Both the position numbers and the translations under genes were made by a program. The notes beneath the pieces were generated by a model. The model worked only from the letters and a program-made list of their open reading frames with translations. It was not told the origin of the DNA and searched no databases. A stretch of DNA of 45,066 nt from Silicimonas sp. (GTDB lineage: Bacteria > Pseudomonadota > Alphaproteobacteria > Rhodobacterales > Rhodobacteraceae): positions 1 to 45,066 of the forward strand of contig JAJEAC010000193.1 of the NCBI GenBank assembly GCA_022824315.1, given 5' to 3'. Shown here piece by piece: positions 27,489 to 36,346 of the stretch (the stretch's first letter is position 1; each line of letters starts with the position of its first letter).

Positions 27489-27989
27489 CTATTGATAGAT
27501 GTGGACCGGCGTCCCGTTGCGGACCATTGCGTAGACCTCCTCCATCTCGGAATTGGTCACGGCAATGCAGCCCCATGTCCAGTCAGCCTTCCAGCGAAAG
27601 GGCCGCCAAGGACCCCGGCCGTGAATGAAGATGTCGCCGCCAGGATTGACGCCCCTTGCCCTTGCTTCGGCAAGGTCGTTCTTGTTCGGATAGTCGATGC
27701 CCAAGGAGAGGTGGAACTTGCTGCGCGGGTTGCGCCGGTTCACGAAATATGACCCTTCGGGCGTCTTCCCGTCACCCTCTTCCTTCTTGTCGCCCTCCGG
27801 CGCGAAGCCCAGATCGACCTTGTAAGACTTGAGAGCCTTGTCGCCGTTATGGAGAGTCATGGTCCGCGCGTCCTTGTGGACCGTGACGTGGGTCACCTTC
27901 GGTCCGTCATAGCGCCGGAACTTGGATTCGCAGCCTGCCAGCGAGAAGACAAGCGCAACCACCACACAGAATCTGAATGCCGCCCGCAT
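27489..27989 (-). CDS. Lipoprotein L,D-transpeptidase (YkuD family)
   Basis: 166 aa. A signal peptide with lipobox SLAGC (Cys20) makes it a lipoprotein. The YkuD active site is present: His123 in 'IFIHGRGPW' and Cys141 in 'WTWGCIAVTN'. 'DGKTPEGSYFVNRRNPRSKFHLSLGIDYPN' is characteristic of the YafK/ErfK-like group. It should act on peptidoglycan in the periplasm. It differs from the transpeptidase at 25979 in length, anchor and motif (WGCIAV versus NGCIGL), so the two are not recent duplicates. A small overlapping reading frame may precede it. Confidence 0.88.
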   Translation of the reverse strand: MRAAFRFCVVVALVFSLAGCESKFRRYDGPKVTHVTVHKDARTMTLHNGDKALKSYKVDLGFAPEGDKKEEGDGKTPEGSYFVNRRNPRSKFHLSLGIDYPNKNDLAEARARGVNPGGDIFIHGRGPWRPFRWKADWTWGCIAVTNSEMEEVYAMVRNGTPVHIYQ

Positions 27990-28080
27990 GTTCCACCTGG
28001 TTTCTGCCTCGCAAGAAACAATAGACGAAAGCCAGGATGTTGAAAACCGTTTCGATCAGGACGATCGGTTCCGCGCCCAT
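27907..28080 (-). CDS. Possible small membrane protein overlapping the transpeptidase gene
   Basis: 57 codons from an ATG at 28080. The translation holds one hydrophobic segment (IVLIETVFNILAFVYCFL) followed by a basic RGRN, as in one-pass membrane peptides, and its third codon positions are GC-rich outside the overlap. Against it: an 83-nt overlap with the transpeptidase start, no clear ribosome site, and no family I can name. Confidence 0.28.
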   Translation of the reverse strand: MGAEPIVLIETVFNILAFVYCFLRGRNQVEHAGGIQILCGGCACLLAGRLRIQVPAL

Positions 28081-28239
28081 GCCCAAGGAAACACGAGGCA
28101 AGACAGCCTGCCTTGCCCCGCAAGGCTCGAGCGCCGCGCCGGCAAGGCAAACAGGCGGTTTCAATGGCTGCGCCTGGGAAGCACGCCCCCGCCTTGATCC
28201 GGAGTCCGCACGACCCGGGGCCGCCCATGACGGAAACGC

Positions 28240-30078
28240 CTATTCGGCAGCTTCCCGGATGCCGATGAACCCGCCGGACTGGCGTCGCCAGAATCGTGCG
28301 TAATGCCCGTTCGCGGCCAACAGTTCGTCATGGGTTCCGGTCTCCGCGACGCGTCCCTCGTTCATCACGACAATCCGGTTCATCTGCGCGATCGTCGAAA
28401 GGCGATGCGCGATCGCCAGCACGGTCTTGCCGGCCATGACGGCCTCCAGCGCCAGTTGAATCGAGGCTTCGACCTCCGAATCCAAGGCGCTTGTCGCCTC
28501 GTCCAGCACCAGGATCGGTGCATCCTTCAGAATGGCTCGCGCAAGCGCGATGCGTTGTCGCTGCCCGCCGGAGAGCTTTACGCCACGCTCTCCAAGATGG
28601 GCGTCGTAGCCTCTCCGTCCAAGGTGGTCCCGGAGGTCCAGGATAAAGTCGTGCGCTTCGGCACGGCGCGCGGCGGCGACCATCTCTGCTTCGGTCGCAT
28701 CGGGTCGGCCGTAGAGGATGTTCTCGCGCGCCGAACGATTGAACATCGCCGTTTCCTGCGTGACCATGCCGATCTGTTGGCGAAGGCTTTCCTGTGTCAT
28801 CGACCGGACATCGTGTCCTGACACCAGAACGCTGCCAGCTTCCGAATCATAAAGTCTCAGAAGAAGCGCAACCAAGGTTGACTTGCCGGCACCGCTCGCA
28901 CCGACGATCCCGAGCTTCTCGCCCGGTACGATGTTCAGGTTGATCCCGTCCACTCCGCCCGCCGCACGTCCGTAGGCAAAGCTCACGTTCCTGAACTCGA
29001 TGGTCGGCGTGCGGAGTTCAAGCACCTGCGCCCCGGGCCTGTCCGTGAGGTCGTGAGGAGGGGTCAATGTGTTCATCCCGTCCTCGACTTCGCCGACATT
29101 CCCGTAAATCGCCATCAGCACGTGGCTGACCCAGCCAGTCATCTGCGCGATCCGAATCGCGATTGCGCCCGCTGCCACAACGTCACCCGGGCTCGCGACA
29201 CCCCGGCTCCAGAACCATAGAGTGCCGCCTATGAGCAGAACCGGAACCAGGCCCGCGACCGTGATGAGGCAGATTCTGAAGGCCGCCGCCAGGGAACCGT
29301 AGTCCAGCGCACGCTCGCGGAACTCCCTGACCGCGTCAATCGCCGCGCGCTCCTCGTGATTTGCATGAGCGAAGAGCTTCACGGTCTTTATGTTGGTAAT
29401 CGTGTCGACGATCTGTCCGGTGACCATCGCTCGCGCGCCGGCGCGCGAGCGGGATCGCGCGCGGATGCGCGGCATGAACCAGCGCACCATGTTGAGATAT
29501 CCGCACAACCACACGAACAGGACGAGCGCCATCCACCCGTTGATGGCGGTCAGCAGCAGTGCGGAGGCGATCAGCGAGGCAAGCGCAAAGAGGAGGACAT
29601 TGACCACTTCGCTCGCGACATCCGTGAGCGCGCGGGCCGTCTGCATCTGCTTTTGGGCGATCCGTCCGGCAAAGTCGTTATCGAAGAACGTGACCGACTG
29701 GCCCAACGTCCATCGATGAAGCCGGGTGAGCACAAGCGGATTGACGTTGGGCAGGATCACGACGGCGTTCGCAATCGAACTCAGCCCGAAGACGACCGGT
29801 CGCGCGACCAGAAAAAACGCCGCAACGCCGGTGACCAGGGCCCAGTTCGCGGAAAAGAACGTCTCGGGAGCGGAGGCAAGCGCCGTGTCGATCACGTGGC
29901 CAAGCAACAATGCCGTCAGGACCTCAAGAGTCCCGGCGGCCGCCGAGACCGCTCCCGCAGCGGTCAGCGCCGGGAACGTGCCCCTCAGGCTCCAGACCAT
30001 GAAGGCGCCAAGCGATCGCGGTGGCGGACCGTCGGCCGCGCGAAAGGCGTCAATCAGCCGTCCGGCGCCGCGGATCAT
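28240..30078 (-). CDS. ABC exporter half-subunit (permease fused to ATPase)
   Basis: 612 aa. A six-helix type I exporter membrane domain (about 25-310, with 'SVTFFDNDFAGRIAQKQMQTARAL') joins a nucleotide-binding domain. Walker A GASGAGKS, signature LSGGQRQR, Walker B ILVLDEATSALD and H-loop IAHRLST are all canonical. The start ATG overlaps the stop of the upstream exporter (ATGA, 30075-30078), so the two are made together and may form a heterodimer. The substrate is unknown: lipids, peptides or drugs are all possible for this MsbA-like class. 'FWRRQSGGFIG' at the C-terminus is shared with its partner, indicating an old duplication. Confidence 0.92.
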   Translation of the reverse strand: MIRGAGRLIDAFRAADGPPPRSLGAFMVWSLRGTFPALTAAGAVSAAAGTLEVLTALLLGHVIDTALASAPETFFSANWALVTGVAAFFLVARPVVFGLSSIANAVVILPNVNPLVLTRLHRWTLGQSVTFFDNDFAGRIAQKQMQTARALTDVASEVVNVLLFALASLIASALLLTAINGWMALVLFVWLCGYLNMVRWFMPRIRARSRSRAGARAMVTGQIVDTITNIKTVKLFAHANHEERAAIDAVREFRERALDYGSLAAAFRICLITVAGLVPVLLIGGTLWFWSRGVASPGDVVAAGAIAIRIAQMTGWVSHVLMAIYGNVGEVEDGMNTLTPPHDLTDRPGAQVLELRTPTIEFRNVSFAYGRAAGGVDGINLNIVPGEKLGIVGASGAGKSTLVALLLRLYDSEAGSVLVSGHDVRSMTQESLRQQIGMVTQETAMFNRSARENILYGRPDATEAEMVAAARRAEAHDFILDLRDHLGRRGYDAHLGERGVKLSGGQRQRIALARAILKDAPILVLDEATSALDSEVEASIQLALEAVMAGKTVLAIAHRLSTIAQMNRIVVMNEGRVAETGTHDELLAANGHYARFWRRQSGGFIGIREAAE

Positions 30079-31922
30079 TCTGCAGCCTCGAGATCAGTCG
30101 TTATGAACCCGCCGGATTGCCGCCTCCAGAAACCGGCGTACAGACCGCCCTTCGCCAGCAGCGAGGCGTGGCTGCCTGTTTCGACAATCTTGCCGCTATC
30201 CAGAACCACGATCCGGTCCATCCGCGCGATCGTCGATAGCCGGTGCGCGATGGCAATCACCGTCTTGCCTTCCATCATGCCAGACAGCGTGTCCTGAATC
30301 GCAGCCTCGACTTCGCTGTCCAGCGCACTCGTCGCCTCGTCGAGCACGAGAATCGGCGCATCTTTCAGGATGACCCTTGCCAGTGCGATCCGCTGGCGCT
30401 GGCCTCCGGAGAGCTTCACGCCCCGCTCTCCGACATGCGCATCGAATCCGGTTCGGCCCTCCGGGTCTTCGAGGTCCAGGATGAAATCGGCGGCCTCGGC
30501 TTGCCTTGCCGCCTTGATCACCATTTCTTCCGTGGCGTCCGGTCGACCGTATAGAATGTTGTCCCGCACCGAGCGGTGCAGCAGCGAGTTTTCCTGTTGA
30601 ACCATCCCGATGCGCGCGCGAAGGCTGTCCTGCGTCACGAGCGAAATGTCCTGCCCGTCGACACGAATGGTCCCGCTTTCGACGTCGTAGAATCGCAGGA
30701 GCAACTTGACAAACGTCGACTTGCCCGATCCCGACCGTCCCACCAGCCCCACTTTCTCTCCGGGCTCGATCACGTGGTCGATCCTCACCAGGCCGCCCGC
30801 CCGTCGACCGTAGTGGTGGGCAACCGCATCAAACTCGATGCGCCCTCGCCCCGGTTTGAGCGGCTTGGCGTCCGGATGGTCAACCAGGGTGATTGGCTGT
30901 GCGATCGTCTCCATTCCTTCCGCCACGATGCCGAGATTGCGGAAGAAGCTCGTCAACGCCCACATGATCCATCCGGTCATCGCGTGCAGCCGCAAGACCA
31001 ATGACGAAGCGATCGCTACCGCCCCGATGCTTGCCGCACCGGTCGACCAAAGCCAGATCGCCCAGCCCACGACCGACACGATCAAGTACCCGTTGATCAG
31101 CGTCAGGCCGAGATCCATCCGCGTGTAGATGCGCATTTCGGCCTGAAATGTCCGTCGCGCATGCTCGATCGCCTCTTGTGCATAGTCTCGCTCTGTCGAT
31201 GTATGGGCGAACATCTTGACGCTGTGAATATTCGTGTAGCTGTCCACGACCCTGCCGGTAACTTCGCTGCGCGCATCGGACGCGGCCTGGCTGGCCGGCC
31301 CCACCCGGATCACGGTCCAGCGAATCAGGAGCCCGTACAGCAGCAGCCAGACAAGCAGCGGAATCGCAAGCCGGGCATCCGCCTCGCCGAGGAGGATCAG
31401 GGCGCCCACCACGTAGGCCGTGGCGAAGGTCACCGCGTCAAAGATCTGGAAGACCGCCTCTCCGGCAGCGGGAGGAGTCTGCATGATCCGGTTCGCGATC
31501 CGGCCTGCAAAATCGTTTTCGAACCAGCCGACGGACTGCCGCAGGACATGGCCATGCGACCGCCACCGTATGAGCGTTCCAAAATTGGGCAGGATGGCGT
31601 TGTTCAGCAGGCCGACGTCAAGAAGTTCAAGCATTGGCCGAACAGTGAGCAAAAACAGCCCGACCAGGACCATTTCGGTCCCGTGCTCCTGCCAGAACGT
31701 CTCGGGGTCCGCGGCCGCCAGCAGGTCAACCAGCCGTCCGATGTAGGAAATCAACCAGATCTCCACGGCTGCCACGGCAATGGCCACGACTGTCGTTGCC
31801 GCAAACACCCTTCGGAACGGCCGGGCATATTCGTTCAGGAACGGCCAGAGCTTCCTCGGCGGATGATCCTCCTGCGGATAGTCGCAATAGGGATCGACGA
31901 GATTTTCAAAAAAGCGAAGCAT
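30075..31922 (-). CDS. ABC exporter half-subunit (permease fused to ATPase), partner
   Basis: 615 aa from the ATG at 31922 (MLRFFENLVDPYCDY), which fits the Rhodobacterales family; the frame is open to 32054 without support. The membrane domain (about 40-330, 'SVGWFENDFAGRIANRIMQTPPAAGEAVF') is followed by an ATPase domain with Walker A GRSGSGKS, LSGGQRQR, ILVLDEATSALD and IAHRLST. Both members of the pair have intact ATP sites, unlike the degenerate-site heterodimers of some firmicutes. The product is an inner-membrane exporter; its substrate cannot be read. A 168-bp spacer separates it from cca upstream. Confidence 0.92.
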   Translation of the reverse strand: MLRFFENLVDPYCDYPQEDHPPRKLWPFLNEYARPFRRVFAATTVVAIAVAAVEIWLISYIGRLVDLLAAADPETFWQEHGTEMVLVGLFLLTVRPMLELLDVGLLNNAILPNFGTLIRWRSHGHVLRQSVGWFENDFAGRIANRIMQTPPAAGEAVFQIFDAVTFATAYVVGALILLGEADARLAIPLLVWLLLYGLLIRWTVIRVGPASQAASDARSEVTGRVVDSYTNIHSVKMFAHTSTERDYAQEAIEHARRTFQAEMRIYTRMDLGLTLINGYLIVSVVGWAIWLWSTGAASIGAVAIASSLVLRLHAMTGWIMWALTSFFRNLGIVAEGMETIAQPITLVDHPDAKPLKPGRGRIEFDAVAHHYGRRAGGLVRIDHVIEPGEKVGLVGRSGSGKSTFVKLLLRFYDVESGTIRVDGQDISLVTQDSLRARIGMVQQENSLLHRSVRDNILYGRPDATEEMVIKAARQAEAADFILDLEDPEGRTGFDAHVGERGVKLSGGQRQRIALARVILKDAPILVLDEATSALDSEVEAAIQDTLSGMMEGKTVIAIAHRLSTIARMDRIVVLDSGKIVETGSHASLLAKGGLYAGFWRRQSGGFITTDLEAAE

Positions 31923-32090
31923 CTCGCTTGCACTTTCGGTTGGACGGGCGGAACATGAATCAACGAAACGGCGGGGCGCACATGCCACGGCAAACAGGAC
32001 TGGCCGAGACAGCACATGGCTGTTCCCGTCGACCGTCGCGCGTCTCACGGGCATAGGCTGTCGCCGATGTACCCTGTCTGGCCGCCAGAG

Positions 32091-33248
32091 TCATCCCTCG
32101 GTCAGCGCCAGCAAGTCCTCGCGTCCAAGGTCGAAGCCGGACGCGATCCATTTTCGCTCCAGCCTGTCCAGGGCCTTGCCAAGCGCCGGCCCCTTGAATG
32201 TCGGAAACAGATCCGCCGCCTTGATCGGAAAGGCCTGTGCCGCACCATATTCAATCTGCTCCAGCGTTTCCGCCGCGAACCGTCGCCCCGAGGCGGCGAA
32301 TGCCACGAGCATGGCGTCCCGAGCCACGTGAACGCCAAGGCGATACCCCGCTTCGCCGGGGCCCATCTCGCCATGTCCTTGCACGTCGCCCAATCGCTTC
32401 GCCTCTCGACGAGACAGTTTCAGCCGACCCGCCAACCCGTCGCCGCCCATTACCGCCAGTCGACGCACCGGGTCCGCCTCAACGTGCACTCCTCGTTCAA
32501 GCGCAACCAGCTGGCCAAGCGCCGCGTCGCTGGAACCCGGCAAGACCGCCGCCAGAACCCCGGACGACCGCATCGCCGCAACCGCACGTGCGGGGTCTGG
32601 GGCGCTTAACAGCCGTTTCAGCTCCGAGCCGACGCGTTCCCTCGAAAGTCCGCCCAACCCGTCGAGATTCGCGGCAATCGCAGCAATCGCCGCCGGATCG
32701 AAACCGGCCCCGGTACGGCAGTACCAGGCATGAAACCGAAAATAGCGCAGGCTCCGCAGATAGTCCTCGCGAATGCGGGCTTCGGGGTCGCCGATGAACC
32801 GCACGCGCCGGGCCACGAGATCGGCATGGCCTCCCAGCGGGTCATGCACGACACCTTCTGCGTCGACATAAAGCGCGTTCATCGTGAAGTCCCGACGACG
32901 CGCATCGTCCTCGATTCGATCCGAAAACTCCACGACTGCGCGTCGGCCGTCCGTCGCCACGTCTCTGCGGAACGTCGTTACCTCGTGGAGGACGCCGCCG
33001 ACGAGAACACCCACGGTCCCGTGCAGAATCCCTGTGGGAACCGTCTTGAGCCCGGACGCCTCCGCAAGGTCGAGCACGCGCGCCGGCGGCGCGTCGGTTG
33101 CAAAGTCGACATCGTTCACCTGTTCTCCCAGCAGCGCATTCCTGATGCAGCCGCCGACGGCATATGCCGCGTGGCCGGCATCGGCGAGGAGCGAAAAGAC
33201 CCTCTGCGTCGCCTCTGCAATCAGCCAGTCTGCTTCAAGTTTCGACAT
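32091..33248 (-). CDS. cca: CCA tRNA nucleotidyltransferase
   Basis: 385 aa from the ATG at 33248; the frame extends to 33326, inside the Nudix gene. Class II nucleotidyltransferase head: 'AVGGCIRNALLG' (30-41), catalytic Asp46/Asp48 in NDVDFAT, and 'RRDFTMNALY'. Then 'EDYLRSLRYFRF' and an RNA-binding helical domain follow. It adds or repairs the CCA end of tRNAs; some relatives are poly(A) polymerases, but this length and motif set favour CCA-adding. The start overlaps the end of the Nudix gene by 14 bp. Confidence 0.92.
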   Translation of the reverse strand: MSKLEADWLIAEATQRVFSLLADAGHAAYAVGGCIRNALLGEQVNDVDFATDAPPARVLDLAEASGLKTVPTGILHGTVGVLVGGVLHEVTTFRRDVATDGRRAVVEFSDRIEDDARRRDFTMNALYVDAEGVVHDPLGGHADLVARRVRFIGDPEARIREDYLRSLRYFRFHAWYCRTGAGFDPAAIAAIAANLDGLGGLSRERVGSELKRLLSAPDPARAVAAMRSSGVLAAVLPGSSDAALGQLVALERGVHVEADPVRRLAVMGGDGLAGRLKLSRREAKRLGDVQGHGEMGPGEAGYRLGVHVARDAMLVAFAASGRRFAAETLEQIEYGAAQAFPIKAADLFPTFKGPALGKALDRLERKWIASGFDLGREDLLALTEG

Positions 33249-33840
33249 TCGGCATTCGATCCGCCATAGCCCGGAGAATCCGGGCCGTCGCGCCCCAGAT
33301 GTAATAGGGACCCCACGGCACGACAAAGTAAAATCGCCGCTCGCCGCGCCAACGTCGTGACTCGACCAGGAAGCGCGCCGGATTCAAGACATGATCCAAG
33401 GGGACCTCGAACGCTTCTGCCACTTCCCCGGGCTCGGGCCTGGCCTGGAATTCCGCCGTCACCAGCGCAAGCACCGGCGTGATCTGGAACCCGGTCACCG
33501 TTTCATGTGACGGAAGCGTCCCAAGAACGTCGACGTGCCGACGGTCCAGGCCGATTTCCTCGCGGGCCTCACGCAAGGCCGCGTCCACGGCGCCGTCGTC
33601 GGCCTCGTCGACCTTGCCGCCGGGAAACGCGATCTGGCCAGGATGGTGCTTCAATGCGGAAGATCGCTTGGTCAGGAGGACACCCGCGTTGGCCGGGCGG
33701 TCGATGACCGGGATCAGCACCGCGGCACTGCGCAACGTTCTTTCGGGCAAGAACTGCATGTCGGGATTCAAGTCATAGTCCGACGATGGCCGACCCTGCA
33801 CCGCAAGTGCCGAACGAAGCCTGTCTGCAAGATCAGCCAT
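33235..33840 (-). CDS. CoA-type Nudix pyrophosphatase
   Basis: 201 aa. The CoA-specific element 'LLTKRSSALKHHPGQIAFPGG' (56-75) precedes a Nudix box ending REAREEIGL (90-98), with Asp at the position of the first box Glu, as is usual in this subfamily. These enzymes cleave CoA to 4'-phosphopantetheine and 3',5'-ADP. It overlaps hslO by 8 bp and cca by 14 bp, forming a hslO-nudix-cca unit. The 'VPWGPYYIWGATARIL' C-terminal block also marks this family. Confidence 0.9.
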   Translation of the reverse strand: MADLADRLRSALAVQGRPSSDYDLNPDMQFLPERTLRSAAVLIPVIDRPANAGVLLTKRSSALKHHPGQIAFPGGKVDEADDGAVDAALREAREEIGLDRRHVDVLGTLPSHETVTGFQITPVLALVTAEFQARPEPGEVAEAFEVPLDHVLNPARFLVESRRWRGERRFYFVVPWGPYYIWGATARILRAMADRMPNVET

Positions 33841-34816
33841 GCCGCACCTCGTTGCCGAGAGCGGTCGGTTCGAACTCGTAATGTGCCCCGCAGAACTGGC
33901 AATCCACCGTCACGACGCCTTCGTCCGTCGTCATGGCCCCGGGATCCTCGGTCACGCAAAGCGACAGGGACTCCCTTGCCCGCTCCATCGTGCACGTGCA
34001 TCCGAACTCCACCGGCTGTACGCGAAACGCCCTGGGCTCATCGGCACCAAAGAGCCTTACAAGCAGGTCTGTCGGTGCCACGACCGGTCCGACGAGGTCG
34101 ATCTCGCCTGCGCCATCCAGGATCAGGTTGACGCGGTCCCAGGATTCGGCAGCGGCGGCGTCCAGGATGTCCGAAGCCGTCAAGAGGCCTTCGGCGCCGC
34201 TTCCGCCGTCGCCAATGCGCGGCGCCGCGGCAGGCATTTGTTGCAGCATCACTCCACCGGCCCGCCAGTGCATGTCCTCTGCAGGGACCTGCGAGCGCCC
34301 GAATGCCAGGACAAACCGGGTCGGCAGCTGCTCGGATTGTGCGAAGTAGGTTTCGGCGCACGCCGCCAGCGATCCCCCGGCAAGCGGTGTAATGCCCTGA
34401 TAGGGCGCGGTGCCGCTGCCCTGATCGACCATGATCGAGAAACATCCTGATCCCACCTGCGCGAAAGCATCGCCGTCGGGATCAAGTCGCTCCTCGTCAA
34501 ATCCCGCGTAGGCCCTGATCCTCGCCGGCGAACCATCCTCGGCCGGGCCGTAGTAGTCGGTCGCGATCAATCGCGCCGGGCCGTCCCCACGGACCTGAAG
34601 CGAAAGCTTCCATCTCGTCTTGATCGCCTGCCCCATCAACGCCGTGAGCAAGGTGGCCTCCGCAAGAAGCGCCTCGATCGCCCCAGGATAACCGTGCTGG
34701 GCCAGGATGCGCTGCAAGGCGCCGCACAGGCGCACGACCCGGCCCCGCGTTGCGGTGCGGTCGAGCTGAAACGGCAGGACCGTATCGTCCCAGGCTGGGT
34801 CTGATCTTGCATTCAC
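33833..34816 (-). CDS. hslO: Redox-regulated chaperone Hsp33
   Basis: 327 aa. The C-terminal zinc switch is intact: Cys273-x-Cys275 and Cys306-x2-Cys309 (CTC and CQFC). Oxidation releases zinc and activates the chaperone holdase. The N-terminal substrate-binding body shows 'LLAEATLLTALMGQAIKTRWKLSLQVRGDGP' and 'AYAGFDEERL'. The protein is somewhat longer than enterobacterial Hsp33 (about 290 aa), as usual in alphaproteobacteria. It starts the hslO-nudix-cca run and is divergent from argG across 251 bp. Confidence 0.94.
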   Translation of the reverse strand: MNARSDPAWDDTVLPFQLDRTATRGRVVRLCGALQRILAQHGYPGAIEALLAEATLLTALMGQAIKTRWKLSLQVRGDGPARLIATDYYGPAEDGSPARIRAYAGFDEERLDPDGDAFAQVGSGCFSIMVDQGSGTAPYQGITPLAGGSLAACAETYFAQSEQLPTRFVLAFGRSQVPAEDMHWRAGGVMLQQMPAAAPRIGDGGSGAEGLLTASDILDAAAAESWDRVNLILDGAGEIDLVGPVVAPTDLLVRLFGADEPRAFRVQPVEFGCTCTMERARESLSLCVTEDPGAMTTDEGVVTVDCQFCGAHYEFEPTALGNEVRHG

Positions 34817-35006
34817 GGCGTGTCACTGACAGTCGAACCCCGAAGCACTACCACGCGCCAGGGCAAAATGGCGAGTCAACGGCCCCTGATGACAGCCGTC
34901 CGGGGCGGTTGTTCCACCTGCAGGTCAAGTGACATCGAAACCGGCCCCCTTCTGCGTGCAGGCCCTCGTCGTGCGCGCCGGGACCGTGCAACGCGTGAAG
35001 CGTCGC

Positions 35007-35035
35007 TTGTTCCCTTTGCAAAAAGACCGTAAACG
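35007..35035 (+). promoter_or_regulatory. Possible promoter of argG
   Basis: TTGTTC (35007-35012), 17-bp spacer, TAAACG (35030-35035), 33 bp before the argG ATG. Hexamers are only moderate matches; the spacing and position support it. Confidence 0.3.
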
Positions 35036-35067
35036 CCCTCGAACACCTGACGGTCCCTGGAGAGTCC

Positions 35068-36285
35068 ATGTCCGCGCCCAAGAAAGTCGTTCTCGCCTAT
35101 TCCGGCGGTCTCGACACCTCGATCATTCTCAAGTGGCTGCAGGCCGAATTCAAGTGCGAGGTGGTGACCTTCACCGCCGACCTCGGCCAGGGAGAGGAGC
35201 TGGGGCCGGCCCGCAGGAAGGCCGAATTGCTTGGTGTCACGGAAATCCATGTCGAGGACCTTCGGGAGGAATTCGCCCGCGACTTCGTCTTTCCGATGTT
35301 CCGTGCCAACGCCGTCTACGAAGGCTTGTACCTGCTCGGGACCTCCATCGCACGTCCGCTCATTTCCAAGCGCCTCGTGGAAATCGCGGAAGAAACGGGA
35401 GCCGACGCCATTGCTCACGGCGCAACGGGCAAGGGCAATGACCAGGTGCGCTTCGAGCTGTCTGCCTACGCCCTCAATCCGGACATCAGGGTAATTGCGC
35501 CCTGGCGCATCTGGAACCTGACCTCGCGTTCAAGGCTCATTGAGTTTGCCGAGCAGCACCAGATTCCCATTTCCGGAGACAAGCGCGGCGACGCGCCGTT
35601 TTCCGTCGATGCCAACCTTCTCCATACCTCTTCCGAAGGAAAGGTCCTGGAGGACCCTGCCGAGGAAGCGCCCACACATATCCTGCAGCGCATCACGATG
35701 CCCGAGGACGCTCCGGACGAAGCGGAATTCGTGGAGATCACGTTTGAACGGGGCGACGCCGTCGCAGTCAACGGGAAGCCCATGACCCCGGCCGTGACCC
35801 TGGCCTACCTAAATGATCTCGGCGGGCGGCACGGTGTCGGCATTCTCGACCTCGTCGAAAACCGATTCGTCGGAATGAAGTCCCGCGGCTTGTACGAAAC
35901 GCCGGGCGGCACGATCCTGCTCGAAGCTCATCGCGGCATCGAGCAGATTACGCTGGATTCCGGATCCGGGCATCTCAAGGACTCGATCATGCCTCGCTAC
36001 GCGGAACTGATCTACAACGGGTTCTGGTTTTCTCCGGAGCGCGACATGCTGCAGGCGCTGATCGACAAGAGCCAGGAGCACGTGACCGGCACGGTGCGGC
36101 TGAAGCTCTACAAGGGGTCCGCGCGGACGGTGGCGCGCTGGTCTGATCATTCGCTCTATTCTGAGGCCCACGTCACGTTCGAGGAGGACGCGGGGGCCTA
36201 TGATCAGAAGGATGCACAGGGGTTCATCCAGTTGAACGCGCTCCGCCTGAAACTGCTCGCGGCAAGGAACCGGCGGGTGAGGTGA
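35068..36285 (+). CDS. argG: Argininosuccinate synthase
   Basis: 405 aa. It joins citrulline and aspartate using ATP, the penultimate step of arginine synthesis. The ATP pyrophosphatase loop is AYSGGLDTS (10-18). '[13 protein letters not shown]' and '[10 protein letters not shown]' are family signatures. A TGGAGAG ribosome site precedes ATG 35068. The gene is complete and stands alone between the divergent hslO and a convergent sulfotransferase-like gene; argJ is 21 kb away, so the arginine genes are scattered. Confidence 0.97.
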   Translation: MSAPKKVVLAYSGGLDTSIILKWLQAEFKCEVVTFTADLGQGEELGPARRKAELLGVTEIHVEDLREEFARDFVFPMFRANAVYEGLYLLGTSIARPLISKRLVEIAEETGADAIAHGATGKGNDQVRFELSAYALNPDIRVIAPWRIWNLTSRSRLIEFAEQHQIPISGDKRGDAPFSVDANLLHTSSEGKVLEDPAEEAPTHILQRITMPEDAPDEAEFVEITFERGDAVAVNGKPMTPAVTLAYLNDLGGRHGVGILDLVENRFVGMKSRGLYETPGGTILLEAHRGIEQITLDSGSGHLKDSIMPRYAELIYNGFWFSPERDMLQALIDKSQEHVTGTVRLKLYKGSARTVARWSDHSLYSEAHVTFEEDAGAYDQKDAQGFIQLNALRLKLLAARNRRVR

Positions 36286-36346
36286 CGCAGGCGAAGGCCG
36301 ACCTTCATCCAGTGCGAGACATCCTGCAAGCGGATTCCATTGCCGT

